Below, piece by piece: positions 1 through 8,995 of a DNA stretch of 64,000 nucleotides. A program made the translations under genes and the position numbers. Numbering within the stretch: position 1 is the first letter of the stretch; every line of letters starts with the position of its first letter. A model generated the notes under the pieces. The model saw only the letters and a program-made list of their open reading frames with translations. It searched no databases and was not told the DNA's origin. The stretch is from Hymenobacter norwichensis DSM 15439 (GTDB lineage Bacteria > Bacteroidota > Bacteroidia > Cytophagales > Hymenobacteraceae): NCBI RefSeq assembly GCF_000420705.1, contig NZ_ATVL01000008.1, forward strand, positions 403,933 to 467,932, read 5' to 3'.

Positions 1-44
1 CAAGCTTACACCGTGTCGGTAAAGCTCTTCTCCACTTTGTTGAA
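1..44. repeat. 44-bp direct repeat, copy 1
   Basis: Bases 1-44 are identical to 1393-1436, and identity stops abruptly at base 45 (compare 1437). Copy 2 is the last coding bases, the stop and a few bases beyond of the ABC permease gene. The two copies flank the complete ATPase gene, which points to a past duplication or recombination between permease 3' ends. Copy 1 touches the window edge, so it may extend further left. Confidence 0.95.
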
Positions 45-71
45 AAATAATGGGATTAGGAGTATGATCTT
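6..71 (-). pseudogene. Remnant of a second ABC-2 permease 3' end
   Basis: Directly after the stop of the ATPase gene, and in the same frame, the minus strand reads KIILLIPLFFNKVEKSFTDTV and then a stop. The last 12 residues equal the C-terminus of the intact Wzm permease next door. The preceding hydrophobic residues differ but look like the same final membrane helix (IILLIPLFF against ILIIGTIIF). There is no start codon, so this is a leftover fragment. I infer that a divergent permease gene once stood here and was lost by recombination, leaving only its last helix. Confidence 0.7.
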
Positions 72-1370
72 TTACTTCTGCTTCAACCCAATGTTTTGAA
101 AGTTAATATTTCCAAATACTGGCTCCCATAGTGTTATCATTTTTTCTCTAAGACTATCAGTATACATTATTTCAAAAAACAAAGTTTGTTCAATAATGTC
201 ATAGTCTGTTATACCAGTAGTTTCATCTCCAACACCTATAGAAAAGGAAAGGTAATACTGGCCTTTAGCAAGTTGATGGTTTTTGACAACCAACTCTATT
301 TCACTTGTCTCTCCCTTTTTAATAGAAAAAATCTCGTTAGAGAAAAAAGTACCTACTGGAGTTTCATCAATTTTGAAAACAGAGAAAGCTATTCTGAAAG
401 CTTGTGAATCAATAGAACTTCTGATTTTTAAGAGAAGAAGTATGTCATCTTGGATAGAGTAGCAATTATTTTCAAATGCATTTAGAAATTCTACCGACTC
501 ATATATTATAGCTCTAGAGGCCTCCCAAAGACGGTGGCTTTTGTTTATAATTACTTTGGCAGCATTATTAAACTCAAGAAAATTAGCTATGTAATAATCT
601 ACAGTTTGGGCTGCAGTACCAGCGTAAGCCAGTTGACCATTCCTCATCAATAAGCCGGTAGTGCAAATATTCTTTACGGCAGCCATACTGTGGCTCACGA
701 AAAGGATGGTGCGGCCGTCGTTGCGGCTTACATCTTCCATCCTTCCGAGGCACTTCTTCTGAAACTCGGCATCGCCAACGGCCAGCACCTCGTCCACAAT
801 CAGAATCTCGGGCTCCAGAAAAGCCGACACAGCAAAGGCTAGGCGCACATACATACCCGAGGAGTAGCGCTTGACCGGCGTGTCGATGTAGCGCTCAACA
901 CCCGAAAAATCCACTATCTCGTCGAACTTGCGGCTGATCTCGCTTTTCGACATGCCCAGGATGGCCCCGTTCAGGTACACATTCTCGCGGCCCGTCAGGT
1001 CGGGGTGAAAGCCCGTGCCCACCTCCAGCAACGAGGCAATCCGGCCCTGCACTTTGATGCGCCCGGTGGTAGGCGCCGTCACCTTCGACAGAATCTTGAG
1101 CAGCGTGGACTTGCCCGCCCCGTTGCGCCCGATGATGCCCAGCACCTCGCCCGCCTTCACCTCAAAGTTGACATCCCGCAACGACCACACGTAGTCACTG
1201 GTACCCTTGCTAGTACGGTCGTTGACCTCGCCGACCTTGGCAAACGGGTCTTCTTTGCCCCGCACCTTCGACCACCACCGGTTCAGGTCGTGACTCAACG
1301 TGCCCGTGCCAATCTCCCCGAGCCGGTACTGTTTTCCTAGGTCTTCTACTCGTATGGCAATGTTACTCAT
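72..1370 (-). CDS. wzt: Polysaccharide ABC exporter ATPase (Wzt type), chimeric
   Basis: ATP-binding subunit of an O-antigen/teichoic-acid type exporter that drives undecaprenyl-linked glycan across the inner membrane with the permease encoded just upstream. The ABC domain covers about residues 1-235, with Walker A GRNGAGKST, signature YSSGM and Walker B ILIVDEVLAVGD. The remaining ~195 residues match the position of the Wzt C-terminal domain, which in known systems recognises the glycan end. The ATG at 1370 is preferred over an in-frame TTG at 1391; it lies 27 bases after the permease stop. Base composition changes sharply near base 690: a sampled ABC-domain line is ~67% GC and a C-terminal-domain line ~30% GC. 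This marks a domain swap at the domain boundary. Confidence 0.9.
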   Translation of the reverse strand: MSNIAIRVEDLGKQYRLGEIGTGTLSHDLNRWWSKVRGKEDPFAKVGEVNDRTSKGTSDYVWSLRDVNFEVKAGEVLGIIGRNGAGKSTLLKILSKVTAPTTGRIKVQGRIASLLEVGTGFHPDLTGRENVYLNGAILGMSKSEISRKFDEIVDFSGVERYIDTPVKRYSSGMYVRLAFAVSAFLEPEILIVDEVLAVGDAEFQKKCLGRMEDVSRNDGRTILFVSHSMAAVKNICTTGLLMRNGQLAYAGTAAQTVDYYIANFLEFNNAAKVIINKSHRLWEASRAIIYESVEFLNAFENNCYSIQDDILLLLKIRSSIDSQAFRIAFSVFKIDETPVGTFFSNEIFSIKKGETSEIELVVKNHQLAKGQYYLSFSIGVGDETTGITDYDIIEQTLFFEIMYTDSLREKMITLWEPVFGNINFQNIGLKQK

Positions 1371-1392
1371 GCTGGGCGCTGATTCGGGCAAC

Positions 1393-1436
1393 CAAGCTTA
1401 CACCGTGTCGGTAAAGCTCTTCTCCACTTTGTTGAA
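1393..1436. repeat. 44-bp direct repeat, copy 2
   Basis: This copy contains the last 12 codons and stop of the Wzm permease plus five bases of spacer. It is identical to bases 1-44. See copy 1 for the interpretation. Confidence 0.95.
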
Positions 1437-2312
1437 GATGATAGTCCCGATAATCAGAATAGCAACCGTAAATGCAGCACTATAGCCCAGGTAGGACCAG
1501 TTGAATGCGCCAGACCCCAAAAAGCCATAGCGGAAGGTTTCCACAATGGCACTCATAGGATTTGCCAGAATAATAGTTTTGTAAGAAATACCCTTGATTT
1601 CGCCTGTTATGCTAGATAAAGGGTAAATGACGGGGGTGGCATACATCAAAAGCTGAATCCCGAAAGTAAGCAACATCGCTAGGTCACGGTACTTGGTAGT
1701 CAACGCACTGAATATCATTCCTAGTCCAAGAGACATTAATCCCATTATTATCAGGAGTACTGGAGTAAGCGCAATAACCCAATTTGGCTGAATGGTAGTA
1801 CCACCCCGCACAACGTAAAACAGCCAGATAACCAGAAATAACCCGAACTGGATGAGAAACCGGACCATGTTCGATATAACAATGGATACCGGCATTGTCA
1901 GGCGAGGGAAATACACTTTCCCAAAAATTGCCGCATTAGCGACAAACACCGTGGAAACAGTCGTCAATGTAGCCGCAAAATAGCTCCACACTGTCACGCC
2001 CGCTAAATAGAACACCACCTGTGGCAGGCCGTCAGTTGACAGCCGAGCTACCTGCCCGAACACGATGATGAAGGTGATAGTGGTGAGTAGAGGTTGGATA
2101 AAAAACCAAAGCGGACCTAAAATCGTCTGCTTATAGGTTGATACAAAATCCCGCCGAACAAACATCATAACCAAGTCTCGATAGCGCCATACGTCACCAA
2201 GGCGCAGGTCTAGCAAGTTGGTTTTTGGCTCAATAACCTCCGTCCACTCTTTGTTAGTGGCTGGAATAGTTGATGCCGGTTCGGTATGATTCAAGGCGTC
2301 CGTGGTTTGCAC
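1398..2312 (-). CDS. wzm: Polysaccharide ABC exporter permease (Wzm type)
   Basis: ABC-2 type membrane subunit of 304 residues that pairs with the following ATPase. After a ~45-residue cytoplasmic lead-in with the typical DLVMMFVRRDFVSTYKQT segment and the LGPLWFFIQPL motif of the family, about six hydrophobic helices follow, ending in the charged tail FNKVEKSFTDTV. The start appears to be GTG at 2312: no ATG occurs in frame between the upstream stop near 2373 and residue 49. The gene is less GC-rich than the cluster's enzyme genes, as is common for locus-specific exporters. Its 3' end is duplicated at the window's left edge. Confidence 0.9.
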   Translation of the reverse strand: MQTTDALNHTEPASTIPATNKEWTEVIEPKTNLLDLRLGDVWRYRDLVMMFVRRDFVSTYKQTILGPLWFFIQPLLTTITFIIVFGQVARLSTDGLPQVVFYLAGVTVWSYFAATLTTVSTVFVANAAIFGKVYFPRLTMPVSIVISNMVRFLIQFGLFLVIWLFYVVRGGTTIQPNWVIALTPVLLIIMGLMSLGLGMIFSALTTKYRDLAMLLTFGIQLLMYATPVIYPLSSITGEIKGISYKTIILANPMSAIVETFRYGFLGSGAFNWSYLGYSAAFTVAILIIGTIIFNKVEKSFTDTV

Positions 2313-2419
2313 AATAGATGTATTAACAAGATTTCTGCTGGGACTTACAGCCCAGAAATGACTCTCTATTTTTCTAGAGTCAGCACCTACTACCTAAGCA
2401 CCTATTTGATCTGCGTGTG

Positions 2420-2427
2420 CAAAGGTA
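2420..2427 (-). promoter_or_regulatory. Putative -7 element for the exporter genes
   Basis: The minus strand reads TACCTTTG, a match to the Bacteroidota -7 consensus TAnnTTTG, 108 bases before the permease start. No TTG stands at the expected 19-base spacing, so only half of the promoter is supported. The 188-base gap (2313-2500) otherwise holds no gene. Confidence 0.4.
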
Positions 2428-2500
2428 GCCCAAATGAGACAAACTGGGCGCACCTATCCCATCCCTTGCTTAGGAGCATGGGGACATATAGTGCCGCCAG

Positions 2501-3436
2501 TTAGGCAGGACGCTCTACGCCAAACGCATCGGCATACACGGCCGCTATGCCTTCTTCCAGGCCAATAGTAGCCTTCCAGCCCTTTTCAGCCAGCTTACTA
2601 ACGTCCATTAGCTTGCGTGGGGTACCGTCGGGGTAGTCGGTGTTAAAGCGGATGGTTCCTTCGTAGCCAACAGTACGCTGCACCAGCTCGGCCAGCTCAC
2701 GGATGCTGAGGTCAGTGCCGGTGCCCACGTTCACGAGGCCGGGCTCGTTGTAGTTTTCCAGTAGCCAGTAGCAAGCTTCGGCCAGGTCATCGACATGCAG
2801 AAACTCACGGCGGGGTGTGCCGGTGCCCCACACTTCCACTTCAGGAGCGCCAGCGAGCTTAGCTTCGTGGAACTTCCGGATTAGGGCCGGTAGTACGTGC
2901 GAGTTTTTGAGGTCGTAGTTGTCGTGGGGCCCGTAGAGGTTGGTGGGCATGGCCGAAATGTAGTTGCAACCATACTGGCTCCGGTATGCGTCACAGAGCT
3001 TGATACCAGCAATTTTAGCAATGGCGTAGGGCTCGTTGGTGCTTTCCAGGGTACCAGTCAGCAGAGCATCTTCCTGCAACGGCTGCGGGGCCATCTTCGG
3101 GTAGATACACGACGACCCCAAAAACAACAGCTTTTTCACCCCATTGAGGTAGCTGTTGTGGATGACGTTGTTCTGTATCATCAGGTTGTCATACAGAAAC
3201 TCGGCCCGGTAGATGTTGTTGGCGTTGATACCACCCACTTTAGCAGCAGCCAGCACCACGTAATCTGGCTTCTCAGTGGCAAAGAACTCGGTTACGGCCT
3301 GTTGGTTACGCAAATCCAGCTCCGACGATGTACGCGTAATGAAGTTGTGGTAGCCAGCTTTTTCCAAACGGCGGAGGATGGCTGAGCCCACCATACCACG
3401 GTGGCCGGCCACATATATTTTGGCGTTTTGTTCCAT
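2501..3436 (-). CDS. fcl: GDP-L-fucose synthase
   Basis: Bifunctional NADPH-dependent epimerase/reductase that turns GDP-4-keto-6-deoxy-D-mannose into GDP-L-fucose. It is a short-chain dehydrogenase of 311 residues, with nucleotide-binding [10 protein letters not shown] at the N-terminus, the SSCIYP segment, and the YAIAK catalytic Tyr/Lys. The ATG at 3436 ([14 protein letters not shown]) is preferred; an upstream in-frame Met adds 14 residues unlike the family. The partner GDP-mannose 4,6-dehydratase (gmd), often adjacent, is not in the window, so it must lie elsewhere. Its place in the minus-strand glycan locus suggests that fucose is part of the exported polymer. Confidence 0.93.
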   Translation of the reverse strand: MEQNAKIYVAGHRGMVGSAILRRLEKAGYHNFITRTSSELDLRNQQAVTEFFATEKPDYVVLAAAKVGGINANNIYRAEFLYDNLMIQNNVIHNSYLNGVKKLLFLGSSCIYPKMAPQPLQEDALLTGTLESTNEPYAIAKIAGIKLCDAYRSQYGCNYISAMPTNLYGPHDNYDLKNSHVLPALIRKFHEAKLAGAPEVEVWGTGTPRREFLHVDDLAEACYWLLENYNEPGLVNVGTGTDLSIRELAELVQRTVGYEGTIRFNTDYPDGTPRKLMDVSKLAEKGWKATIGLEEGIAAVYADAFGVERPA

Positions 3437-3506
3437 AGTTGTAGTCAGTGTCCGGCGGCTACGCGCGGGTAAAGGCAATTTTCCGAGAGAAGTATTAATG
3501 GGCAGG

Positions 3507-4490
3507 CTAGTTCTTCCACCAGTTTAGGTCCACTGAAGCTGGCGTACTGGTTGCGGGGGCTGTGACCTGTGGGCGTAAGGATTGAACCAGGGAAGTGGGC
3601 AGCAGCTGCTTCACCAACGGGTTGACCGTAGAGCCCAGAATCATGCGGCGGGTGCGAGAACTGTAGCTTAGCAAACCCGGCAGCTTAGCCCAGGCAATAG
3701 GTTTCGCCGCAGCAGCATCCCGCTTGGCCGTCCAGTTGATTTCCCAGTAAGTGTACAAGTTGCGGCGTTCCTCATCGGTGAGCTTGAAATGCGACCCGTA
3801 CGTGGGGTTCTGCTCGCAGCTTTCCACCATCTTCACCAAATTAGGATACCACTTCGGCGAGGTAGCAGTGCGCTGGTCGGGGTGCAGCTGATAAGCAGCC
3901 AGCATATCTGGAATGGCGCGGCCGGGCGCGAAGTGCGCTACCCGATACCACAGGTCGATGTCGGCGCACATATCCACTTCTACGCGCATACCGCCGGTTT
4001 TCTCGAGGGCTTCGCGGCGCACAAATGTGGCGTGCTGAGCGGGCACAAACTCGAACAGGATGGAGCGGGGCGTAATTGGGCCCGTGAAGGAGTTGGCGTA
4101 CTCGATGTTGTCGTGCAGATCGATACCGTATTCACCGCCGGAAACAAAGCTGGCTTCCGGATACTGCTGAAACGCTTCAGCCATGCGTCGAAAAGCTCCT
4201 GGCAAGTAATAGTCGTCGCTGCTTTGTATAGCTACCACTTCGCCGGTAACGCGAGCTAAGCCCTTCGTTACGGCATCAACGAAGCCTTTATCCCGTGCCG
4301 ACCACCATTCAATCTGCTCATCGTACTTTTTAAGTACGTCTACAGTTTCATCATTCGAGCCACCATCCGACACAATAACCTGCACTGTGCCGGGGTAATC
4401 TTGGCGCAGGATGCTAAGCAGTGTCCGCTCGATGAAGCGGCCCTGATTCCAGGACGGAATAACGATGGATAGGGATGGAAATTCCTGCAT
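3507..4490 (-). CDS. Family 2 glycosyltransferase
   Basis: Inverting GT-A glycosyltransferase of 327 residues, presumably cytoplasmic and acting on the lipid-linked glycan. The N-terminus has the GT2 signature [17 protein letters not shown], then [12 protein letters not shown], and a DxD-like SSDDYY metal/nucleotide-sugar motif near residue 100. No membrane segments are evident. The Met at 4490 is chosen because it sits 5 bases after the stop of the STELLO-like gene; the longer reading frame would run into that gene. The sugar and linkage cannot be deduced. Confidence 0.85.
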   Translation of the reverse strand: MQEFPSLSIVIPSWNQGRFIERTLLSILRQDYPGTVQVIVSDGGSNDETVDVLKKYDEQIEWWSARDKGFVDAVTKGLARVTGEVVAIQSSDDYYLPGAFRRMAEAFQQYPEASFVSGGEYGIDLHDNIEYANSFTGPITPRSILFEFVPAQHATFVRREALEKTGGMRVEVDMCADIDLWYRVAHFAPGRAIPDMLAAYQLHPDQRTATSPKWYPNLVKMVESCEQNPTYGSHFKLTDEERRNLYTYWEINWTAKRDAAAAKPIAWAKLPGLLSYSSRTRRMILGSTVNPLVKQLLPTSLVQSLRPQVTAPATSTPASVDLNWWKN

Positions 4491-4495
4491 GAAAA

Positions 4496-5497
4496 TTACT
4501 TGGTCAAGGAAGCTACGTCGGCCAGCCACAAATCAAGCAGCTCGATTTCCTGCTCGGTCACAATATTTTCTTTGGCCAACTCGGCGTATGCCCGACGCAG
4601 GTTTTCACTTACGGTCACCGACTTATCAATGGCGCGGGTAACAGCGGCAATAACCCGATTTGGGTGCAGGTAGCAAGGGATTTCTGACTCAAAATCCTTT
4701 ACATAATCGTGCGGGTTGCGTTCTTGGAGCACAGTGGCTTCTGTGAAGCCCAAGCGGTAGCCATGTGCCCACAGAATGGGCTGAGCCACTAGGCCGCGCA
4801 GGATGTCGGTGAAGCGAAACGTAACGTAGGCTGGCAGATAGAGCAACGGAAACAGCTCACGCCGTACAGCTGTGTTCTGCGAGTTGAAGGGGCACAAGGT
4901 ACCCTCGGCCAGCACAATAGGGGTACGCTTATCGAAGAACACCTCGGTGTTATCCACGAGGCGGTAGATGGCATCTACGTCCGGGTCACTGTCGGCTAAT
5001 CCCTGCCAGATACCGATTTTCGCAGTTTCAGTGGTCAGCTCCTCTTCCTTGAGGTTGTGCTCATTGTTGAGGATGAGGTCGAGCGGGTAGCCCCGAGGCC
5101 AGATGTGGTGGCTGGTGAAGTTCTTATAAATATTGACAAAGCCCTTATCGGCCGGCGATGTGGCAAATTCGCCTTCCATAGTCGGGAACGTCCAGTCGTC
5201 GTACGGAATGTTGTCGTCGTCGGTGTCTACAATTACTTGCGCGCCGTTTTTGATGGCATGCAGATAGCCCATCATCTTGCGGCCGTAGTGGTTGAAAGGC
5301 AGCTTAGTAGCCATTTGAAAGCCCATAGCTTCCTGATCGGCCACCGATAAGTACACAACGTTCGGTTCGCTCCAAGTAGCGGGCGACTTTTTGTCGCCGG
5401 CCACCACCAGCTGATAGTCCGGCAAGCCGGCAAATTTGGTAACCGCCTTAGTCGGCGCAAAAATGGAGGTAATAACGATGCTCGTAGTCGTACTCAT
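4496..5497 (-). CDS. STELLO-family (DUF288) glycosyltransferase-like protein
   Basis: A 333-residue protein starting MSTTTSIVITSIF. It has an aspartate-rich VDTDDDNIPYDDW motif near residue 80 that fits a GT-A metal site, and its layout resembles the STELLO/DUF288 family known from plant Golgi proteins and bacterial glycan loci. There is no signal peptide or membrane helix. The ATG at 5497 is preferred over an upstream Met 14 codons earlier. It is followed after 5 bases by a GT2 gene, so the two are probably co-translated. The family name is from memory of the motif pattern, and the substrate is unknown. Confidence 0.65.
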   Translation of the reverse strand: MSTTTSIVITSIFAPTKAVTKFAGLPDYQLVVAGDKKSPATWSEPNVVYLSVADQEAMGFQMATKLPFNHYGRKMMGYLHAIKNGAQVIVDTDDDNIPYDDWTFPTMEGEFATSPADKGFVNIYKNFTSHHIWPRGYPLDLILNNEHNLKEEELTTETAKIGIWQGLADSDPDVDAIYRLVDNTEVFFDKRTPIVLAEGTLCPFNSQNTAVRRELFPLLYLPAYVTFRFTDILRGLVAQPILWAHGYRLGFTEATVLQERNPHDYVKDFESEIPCYLHPNRVIAAVTRAIDKSVTVSENLRRAYAELAKENIVTEQEIELLDLWLADVASLTK

Positions 5498-5601
5498 GCA
5501 ACTAGTAAAGTAGGGTAAGCCACCGGCCATTACCGGCAACGTAACAGCCAGGACAGTTCAGTGAACCCAGTTATATGGTGCGTGAACTGCTTTTGGCGTC
5601 G

Positions 5602-5609
5602 CAAAGGTA
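5602..5609 (-). promoter_or_regulatory. Putative -7 element before the STELLO/GT2/fcl genes
   Basis: The minus strand reads TACCTTTG (TAnnTTTG consensus), about 105 bases ahead of the STELLO-like start. It lies in the 267-base gap 5498-5764, the longest gap in this part of the cluster, and so may start a second transcript. A TTG at the proper spacing is not seen. Confidence 0.4.
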
Positions 5610-5764
5610 GCTGATTTTCGGCAAGCAGATTTGTGTCATTCTCTTTTCGGGCCGGTTGGCGGCCGGTTGCCAGCCTGATTCTCAGCGCTTAACCCCAATG
5701 ACAAGCGCTATCTGGCTACCGCTATAATCCACTCTTTACTAGCCATTTCACTACTGGCACTTCT

Positions 5765-6874
5765 CTAGTGGCCGGCAAAGAAACTCTTTATAGCATCAGC
5801 AACCGCCGATATATCAGCAGGCCGCATACCAGGCCACATGGGTAGGCTTAAGCTGGTAGCGGCTAGCTCTTCGGCAAGGGGATATGCGCCGGCCGGAATT
5901 TGCAAATGAGCATACGCCTCCTGCCGGTGCGGTGGTATTGGGTAGTGAATGAGCGTGCCGATGCCTTGCTCAGTGAGGTGCTGCTGAAGCGCGTCTCGGT
6001 GGTGGGTGCGAACTACATACAGGTGGTAGACATGTGTAGCGCCAGGGGCTACAGCGGGCAGCACCAAGTCACCCAGGCCCGCTAGCTGCTCGTTGTAGAG
6101 ACGCGCTACCTCTTGGCGCTGTCTGGTCCAGGTGAGCAGGTGGGGCAACTTTACGCTGAGCACGGCGGCCTGCAACTCATCAAGCCGTGAGTTGTGGCCG
6201 ATGACTTCGTTGTAGTATTTGCGCTGGGAGCCGTAGTTACGCAACGTTTGAATACGGGTAGCCAAATCGGTGCGTTTGGTGGTTACGGCACCGGCGTCGC
6301 CGAGGGCTCCTAGGTTTTTGCCGGGGTAGAAACTGGTAGCATTCACTGCTCCGAAGCTACCGGTCAGACCTCCCTCCCACTGCGCACCCTGCGACTGGGC
6401 GTTGTCTTCGACCACCCAAAGCCCGTGCTTCTGCGCTACACTCAGTATTGGGCCCATCTCGCAGGCCTGGCCGTACAAGTGCACCGGCATAATGCCTTTG
6501 GTACGCGGCGTAATGGCCGCTTCCAAGCGGGTCGGGTCGAGGTTGTAAGTATCCGGGTTAGGCTCCACCGGCACGGGTGTTGCGCCCATAAACGATACGG
6601 CTAACCAAGTGGCAATGTAGGTGTTGCTGGGCACTAGCACTTCATCGCCGGTACCTACCTGCAACGCTTCCAGAGCAAGGTGCAGTGCATCGAGCCCATT
6701 GGCAACTCCTATGCAATGCTGTACTTCGTTGAATTGAGCATAAGCTTGCTCAAACGCCTTAACCTGGTCGCCAAGCACATACCATTGCTTGTCATAAACA
6801 GCTGCTATGGCCGCCAGTATGTCGGCACGCAACGGATCATGCTGAGGAGAAAACGAGAGAAATGGAATACGCAT
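5765..6874 (-). CDS. DegT/DnrJ/EryC1-type sugar aminotransferase (FdtB-like)
   Basis: PLP-dependent aminotransferase of 369 residues that adds an amino group to a keto-deoxysugar nucleotide. It has the family's full length, the N-terminal FLSFSPQH segment, DNAQSQGA, and the PLP lysine in SFYPGKNLGALGDAGAV. Together with the FdtA-like isomerase and the acetyltransferase of the same transcription unit, the best reading is C3 amination of dTDP-3-keto-6-deoxyhexose, giving dTDP-Fuc3N or dTDP-Qui3N. Sequence alone does not separate FdtB from QdtB. The start lies 51 bases after the stop of the membrane protein gene, with a TAnnTTTG-like box (6921-6928) overlapping that stop. Confidence 0.85.
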   Translation of the reverse strand: MRIPFLSFSPQHDPLRADILAAIAAVYDKQWYVLGDQVKAFEQAYAQFNEVQHCIGVANGLDALHLALEALQVGTGDEVLVPSNTYIATWLAVSFMGATPVPVEPNPDTYNLDPTRLEAAITPRTKGIMPVHLYGQACEMGPILSVAQKHGLWVVEDNAQSQGAQWEGGLTGSFGAVNATSFYPGKNLGALGDAGAVTTKRTDLATRIQTLRNYGSQRKYYNEVIGHNSRLDELQAAVLSVKLPHLLTWTRQRQEVARLYNEQLAGLGDLVLPAVAPGATHVYHLYVVRTHHRDALQQHLTEQGIGTLIHYPIPPHRQEAYAHLQIPAGAYPLAEELAATSLSLPMWPGMRPADISAVADAIKSFFAGH

Positions 6875-6925
6875 AGCGGAGCTTGAAGCGGCCTTGGGAA
6901 ATGAGTGAAAGACCGAAAGGCAAAG

Positions 6926-8947
6926 CTACCAAGACGGAATTTTATACGGGTCGGCGGGCTGCAAAAAATGACGGCGGCGTAGTACGTATAGCTTCTCGCC
7001 GGAATAAGAATCAACGTACATTTCGGCCACTAACGGCTGCAACACAACCGGCAACTGGGCCAATCGGGAAACACAAATAAAAGACAAACCGGCCTGCCGG
7101 ACTAGCTCATACCTAGTGCTATCAAGCGAGGTACTACGGTTTTGGATTGCCCGAAATTTAGCAAATCGGTAGAGTGTGGATTGGTGTACAATCTGTTTGG
7201 CCTGCACAGAGTCGCGCGCGAAACGAGGGTCTGTGGTAAGGCTGTCAGCGTCGAGTACCGAGAGGGAAATTAGAGCGTAGTGATTTTTGAAATTGGACAC
7301 ATAGTTGCCCGCAGTATATGAATCAGCCGATAGTGTGTAGGCGTTTATATAGTCAGCATCGGCTAGCAGATAGCCTCCTCTGGCTCCAAGAGTGGGCATC
7401 ACCCGTTGCATCTGCCGCAAAAACTCCGGTGAGTAGCGGGTGGTTACGTGGCCGGGGTGCGTATCGGTAATCAGTTCATAGCTATTCACAATCAGCAAAA
7501 GCAGCAAGCCTACTACAGTTAAGCCATACATGCGGGGCCGCGCATTTTCTAGCCCGGCGCCCAGCAGGATAGCCAGCACAACAGGTGTAAGCGGAACCAT
7601 TGGGTTGGAAAAGAATTGAAAACCATCCAGAAAATGATGGCCCAAGGTTCGCATAACGGCCGCAGCCAACAAGCTAGCCGCAAACCACACCAGTATCACA
7701 TGCTGCTGCTTACCTATGGCTATCGCCCGCCGGCTGGCCAAAAGCACACACCATACTACCACGCCATACCCCAAGAAATAGATACTGAAGTTGAGCAGAA
7801 CGCCTACTGCTATATTGAACAGTGTTTTTATTTCCTTGAATTGCGGTACAACAGCTTGTAGCAATTGTCCCTGGCTGGTCCCAGGAAAATGGTATCCAGC
7901 CGAGTGTAAAAGATAAAATACTATGATGTAAACGCAGACCAATGCCATTGGCCCAACCATAGCTGCCGCTGTTTGCCAGCGAAGCTGCCCTGCCAACCAC
8001 AAGTACAACGCTAGCATAGCCACACCGGCGCCAGCTACTGGCGCGGCCGGCACAAACACCAACGGCACCACAGCCAGTGCTACCGCCGCCGCTAGGTAGT
8101 GGCGAGACAGGAGAAAAGCAGCTCCTAGGAGCATAAACCAGTAAATCGGGGCCAGCTTGGGCTGCAAAGGCAACAGCAAACTGGATAGTAGTGCCCCGTT
8201 TTGCACCAAAGAAATATGCTGCAAAAAGGGCCATACCACACCTGTTACCGTTAGGAAAAGCACAGCAAGCGTCAGCACCCACCAACGACGCAACTGAAAA
8301 TGCGCGAAAATTGCGGCAAACCCAATTGCGGCAATGGTTATCATCACCGAAAAGGCGCAAAGAAACATGCACCAAACAGAGGGCAAGCCGGTCAATTCAA
8401 CCAGCAGGGCATTCCACCATATTTCCAAATAATGGTAGGGATATGGAGCTAGGAACTGCGGATAAAATACTTCCAGCGAGTTGGTTTCTACCCCGCGCAA
8501 AGCCAACGGCGTAGCCAGCCGCGCATAGAAAACATAGTCTTGAAAAGGCGTCCGCAGAAATTCTGAACTGATGTCAACAAGCAGCAGGTAGCGCGTCAGA
8601 AAGATTAACGAGCCTAATACTAATAGCCAAGGCAGTTGTTGACTGCCGCTTCGGGAAACAGGCACGATATGGCGACCAACAGCAATATTAGCCGTGCTCG
8701 GCTGGCGCAGCAGCCACAATAGTCCAGCCAACAACAGCAGCATGGGTAGCATAATAGTAGCGCCCCGTGTGCAATATGTAGCATAGCAGCAACTCAGAGT
8801 GCTGCTGCCGAATACCAAGGAAATAAATAGTGCTAGCCATGGCTCCCGCGGGGCAGTCTTACACAGGTTCAACAGCAGTGCTCCAACTGCATAGCTGGCT
8901 AGCAAAGCCGTTAAAGTAAGAAGCCCTAATTGCAGGAATAACGTCAT
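6926..8947 (-). CDS. Large polytopic membrane protein, GT-C glycosyltransferase-like
   Basis: 673 residues with a dozen or so hydrophobic helices followed by a ~200-residue soluble C-terminal part. The layout of an N-terminal helix, then a loop carrying acidic residues (ISSEFLRTPFQDYVFYARLA, about residues 130-149), then many helices, is that of GT-C enzymes that use polyprenyl-phosphate sugars outside the cytoplasm. It directly follows a DPM1/ArnC-type gene, a classic donor-maker/transferase pairing. No close family was recognised, so the function is inference. It could also be a polymerase or an O-antigen-modifying protein. Confidence 0.55.
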   Translation of the reverse strand: MTLFLQLGLLTLTALLASYAVGALLLNLCKTAPREPWLALFISLVFGSSTLSCCYATYCTRGATIMLPMLLLLAGLLWLLRQPSTANIAVGRHIVPVSRSGSQQLPWLLVLGSLIFLTRYLLLVDISSEFLRTPFQDYVFYARLATPLALRGVETNSLEVFYPQFLAPYPYHYLEIWWNALLVELTGLPSVWCMFLCAFSVMITIAAIGFAAIFAHFQLRRWWVLTLAVLFLTVTGVVWPFLQHISLVQNGALLSSLLLPLQPKLAPIYWFMLLGAAFLLSRHYLAAAVALAVVPLVFVPAAPVAGAGVAMLALYLWLAGQLRWQTAAAMVGPMALVCVYIIVFYLLHSAGYHFPGTSQGQLLQAVVPQFKEIKTLFNIAVGVLLNFSIYFLGYGVVVWCVLLASRRAIAIGKQQHVILVWFAASLLAAAVMRTLGHHFLDGFQFFSNPMVPLTPVVLAILLGAGLENARPRMYGLTVVGLLLLLIVNSYELITDTHPGHVTTRYSPEFLRQMQRVMPTLGARGGYLLADADYINAYTLSADSYTAGNYVSNFKNHYALISLSVLDADSLTTDPRFARDSVQAKQIVHQSTLYRFAKFRAIQNRSTSLDSTRYELVRQAGLSFICVSRLAQLPVVLQPLVAEMYVDSYSGEKLYVLRRRHFLQPADPYKIPSW

Positions 8948-8995
8948 ATAGCCGGCGAGTCCGGTGTACTGCGTGGCTTTTGCGGCACTGGGCGG

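Noticed and set aside
186..407. A 73-codon plus-strand frame under the AT-rich part of wzt.
   Set aside because: Antisense to a gene that continues in frame to its stop; AT-rich low-complexity reading.
7710..8375. A 221-codon minus-strand frame.
   Set aside because: It overlaps the GT-C-like gene in another phase and reads as Gly/Ser/Arg-rich noise.
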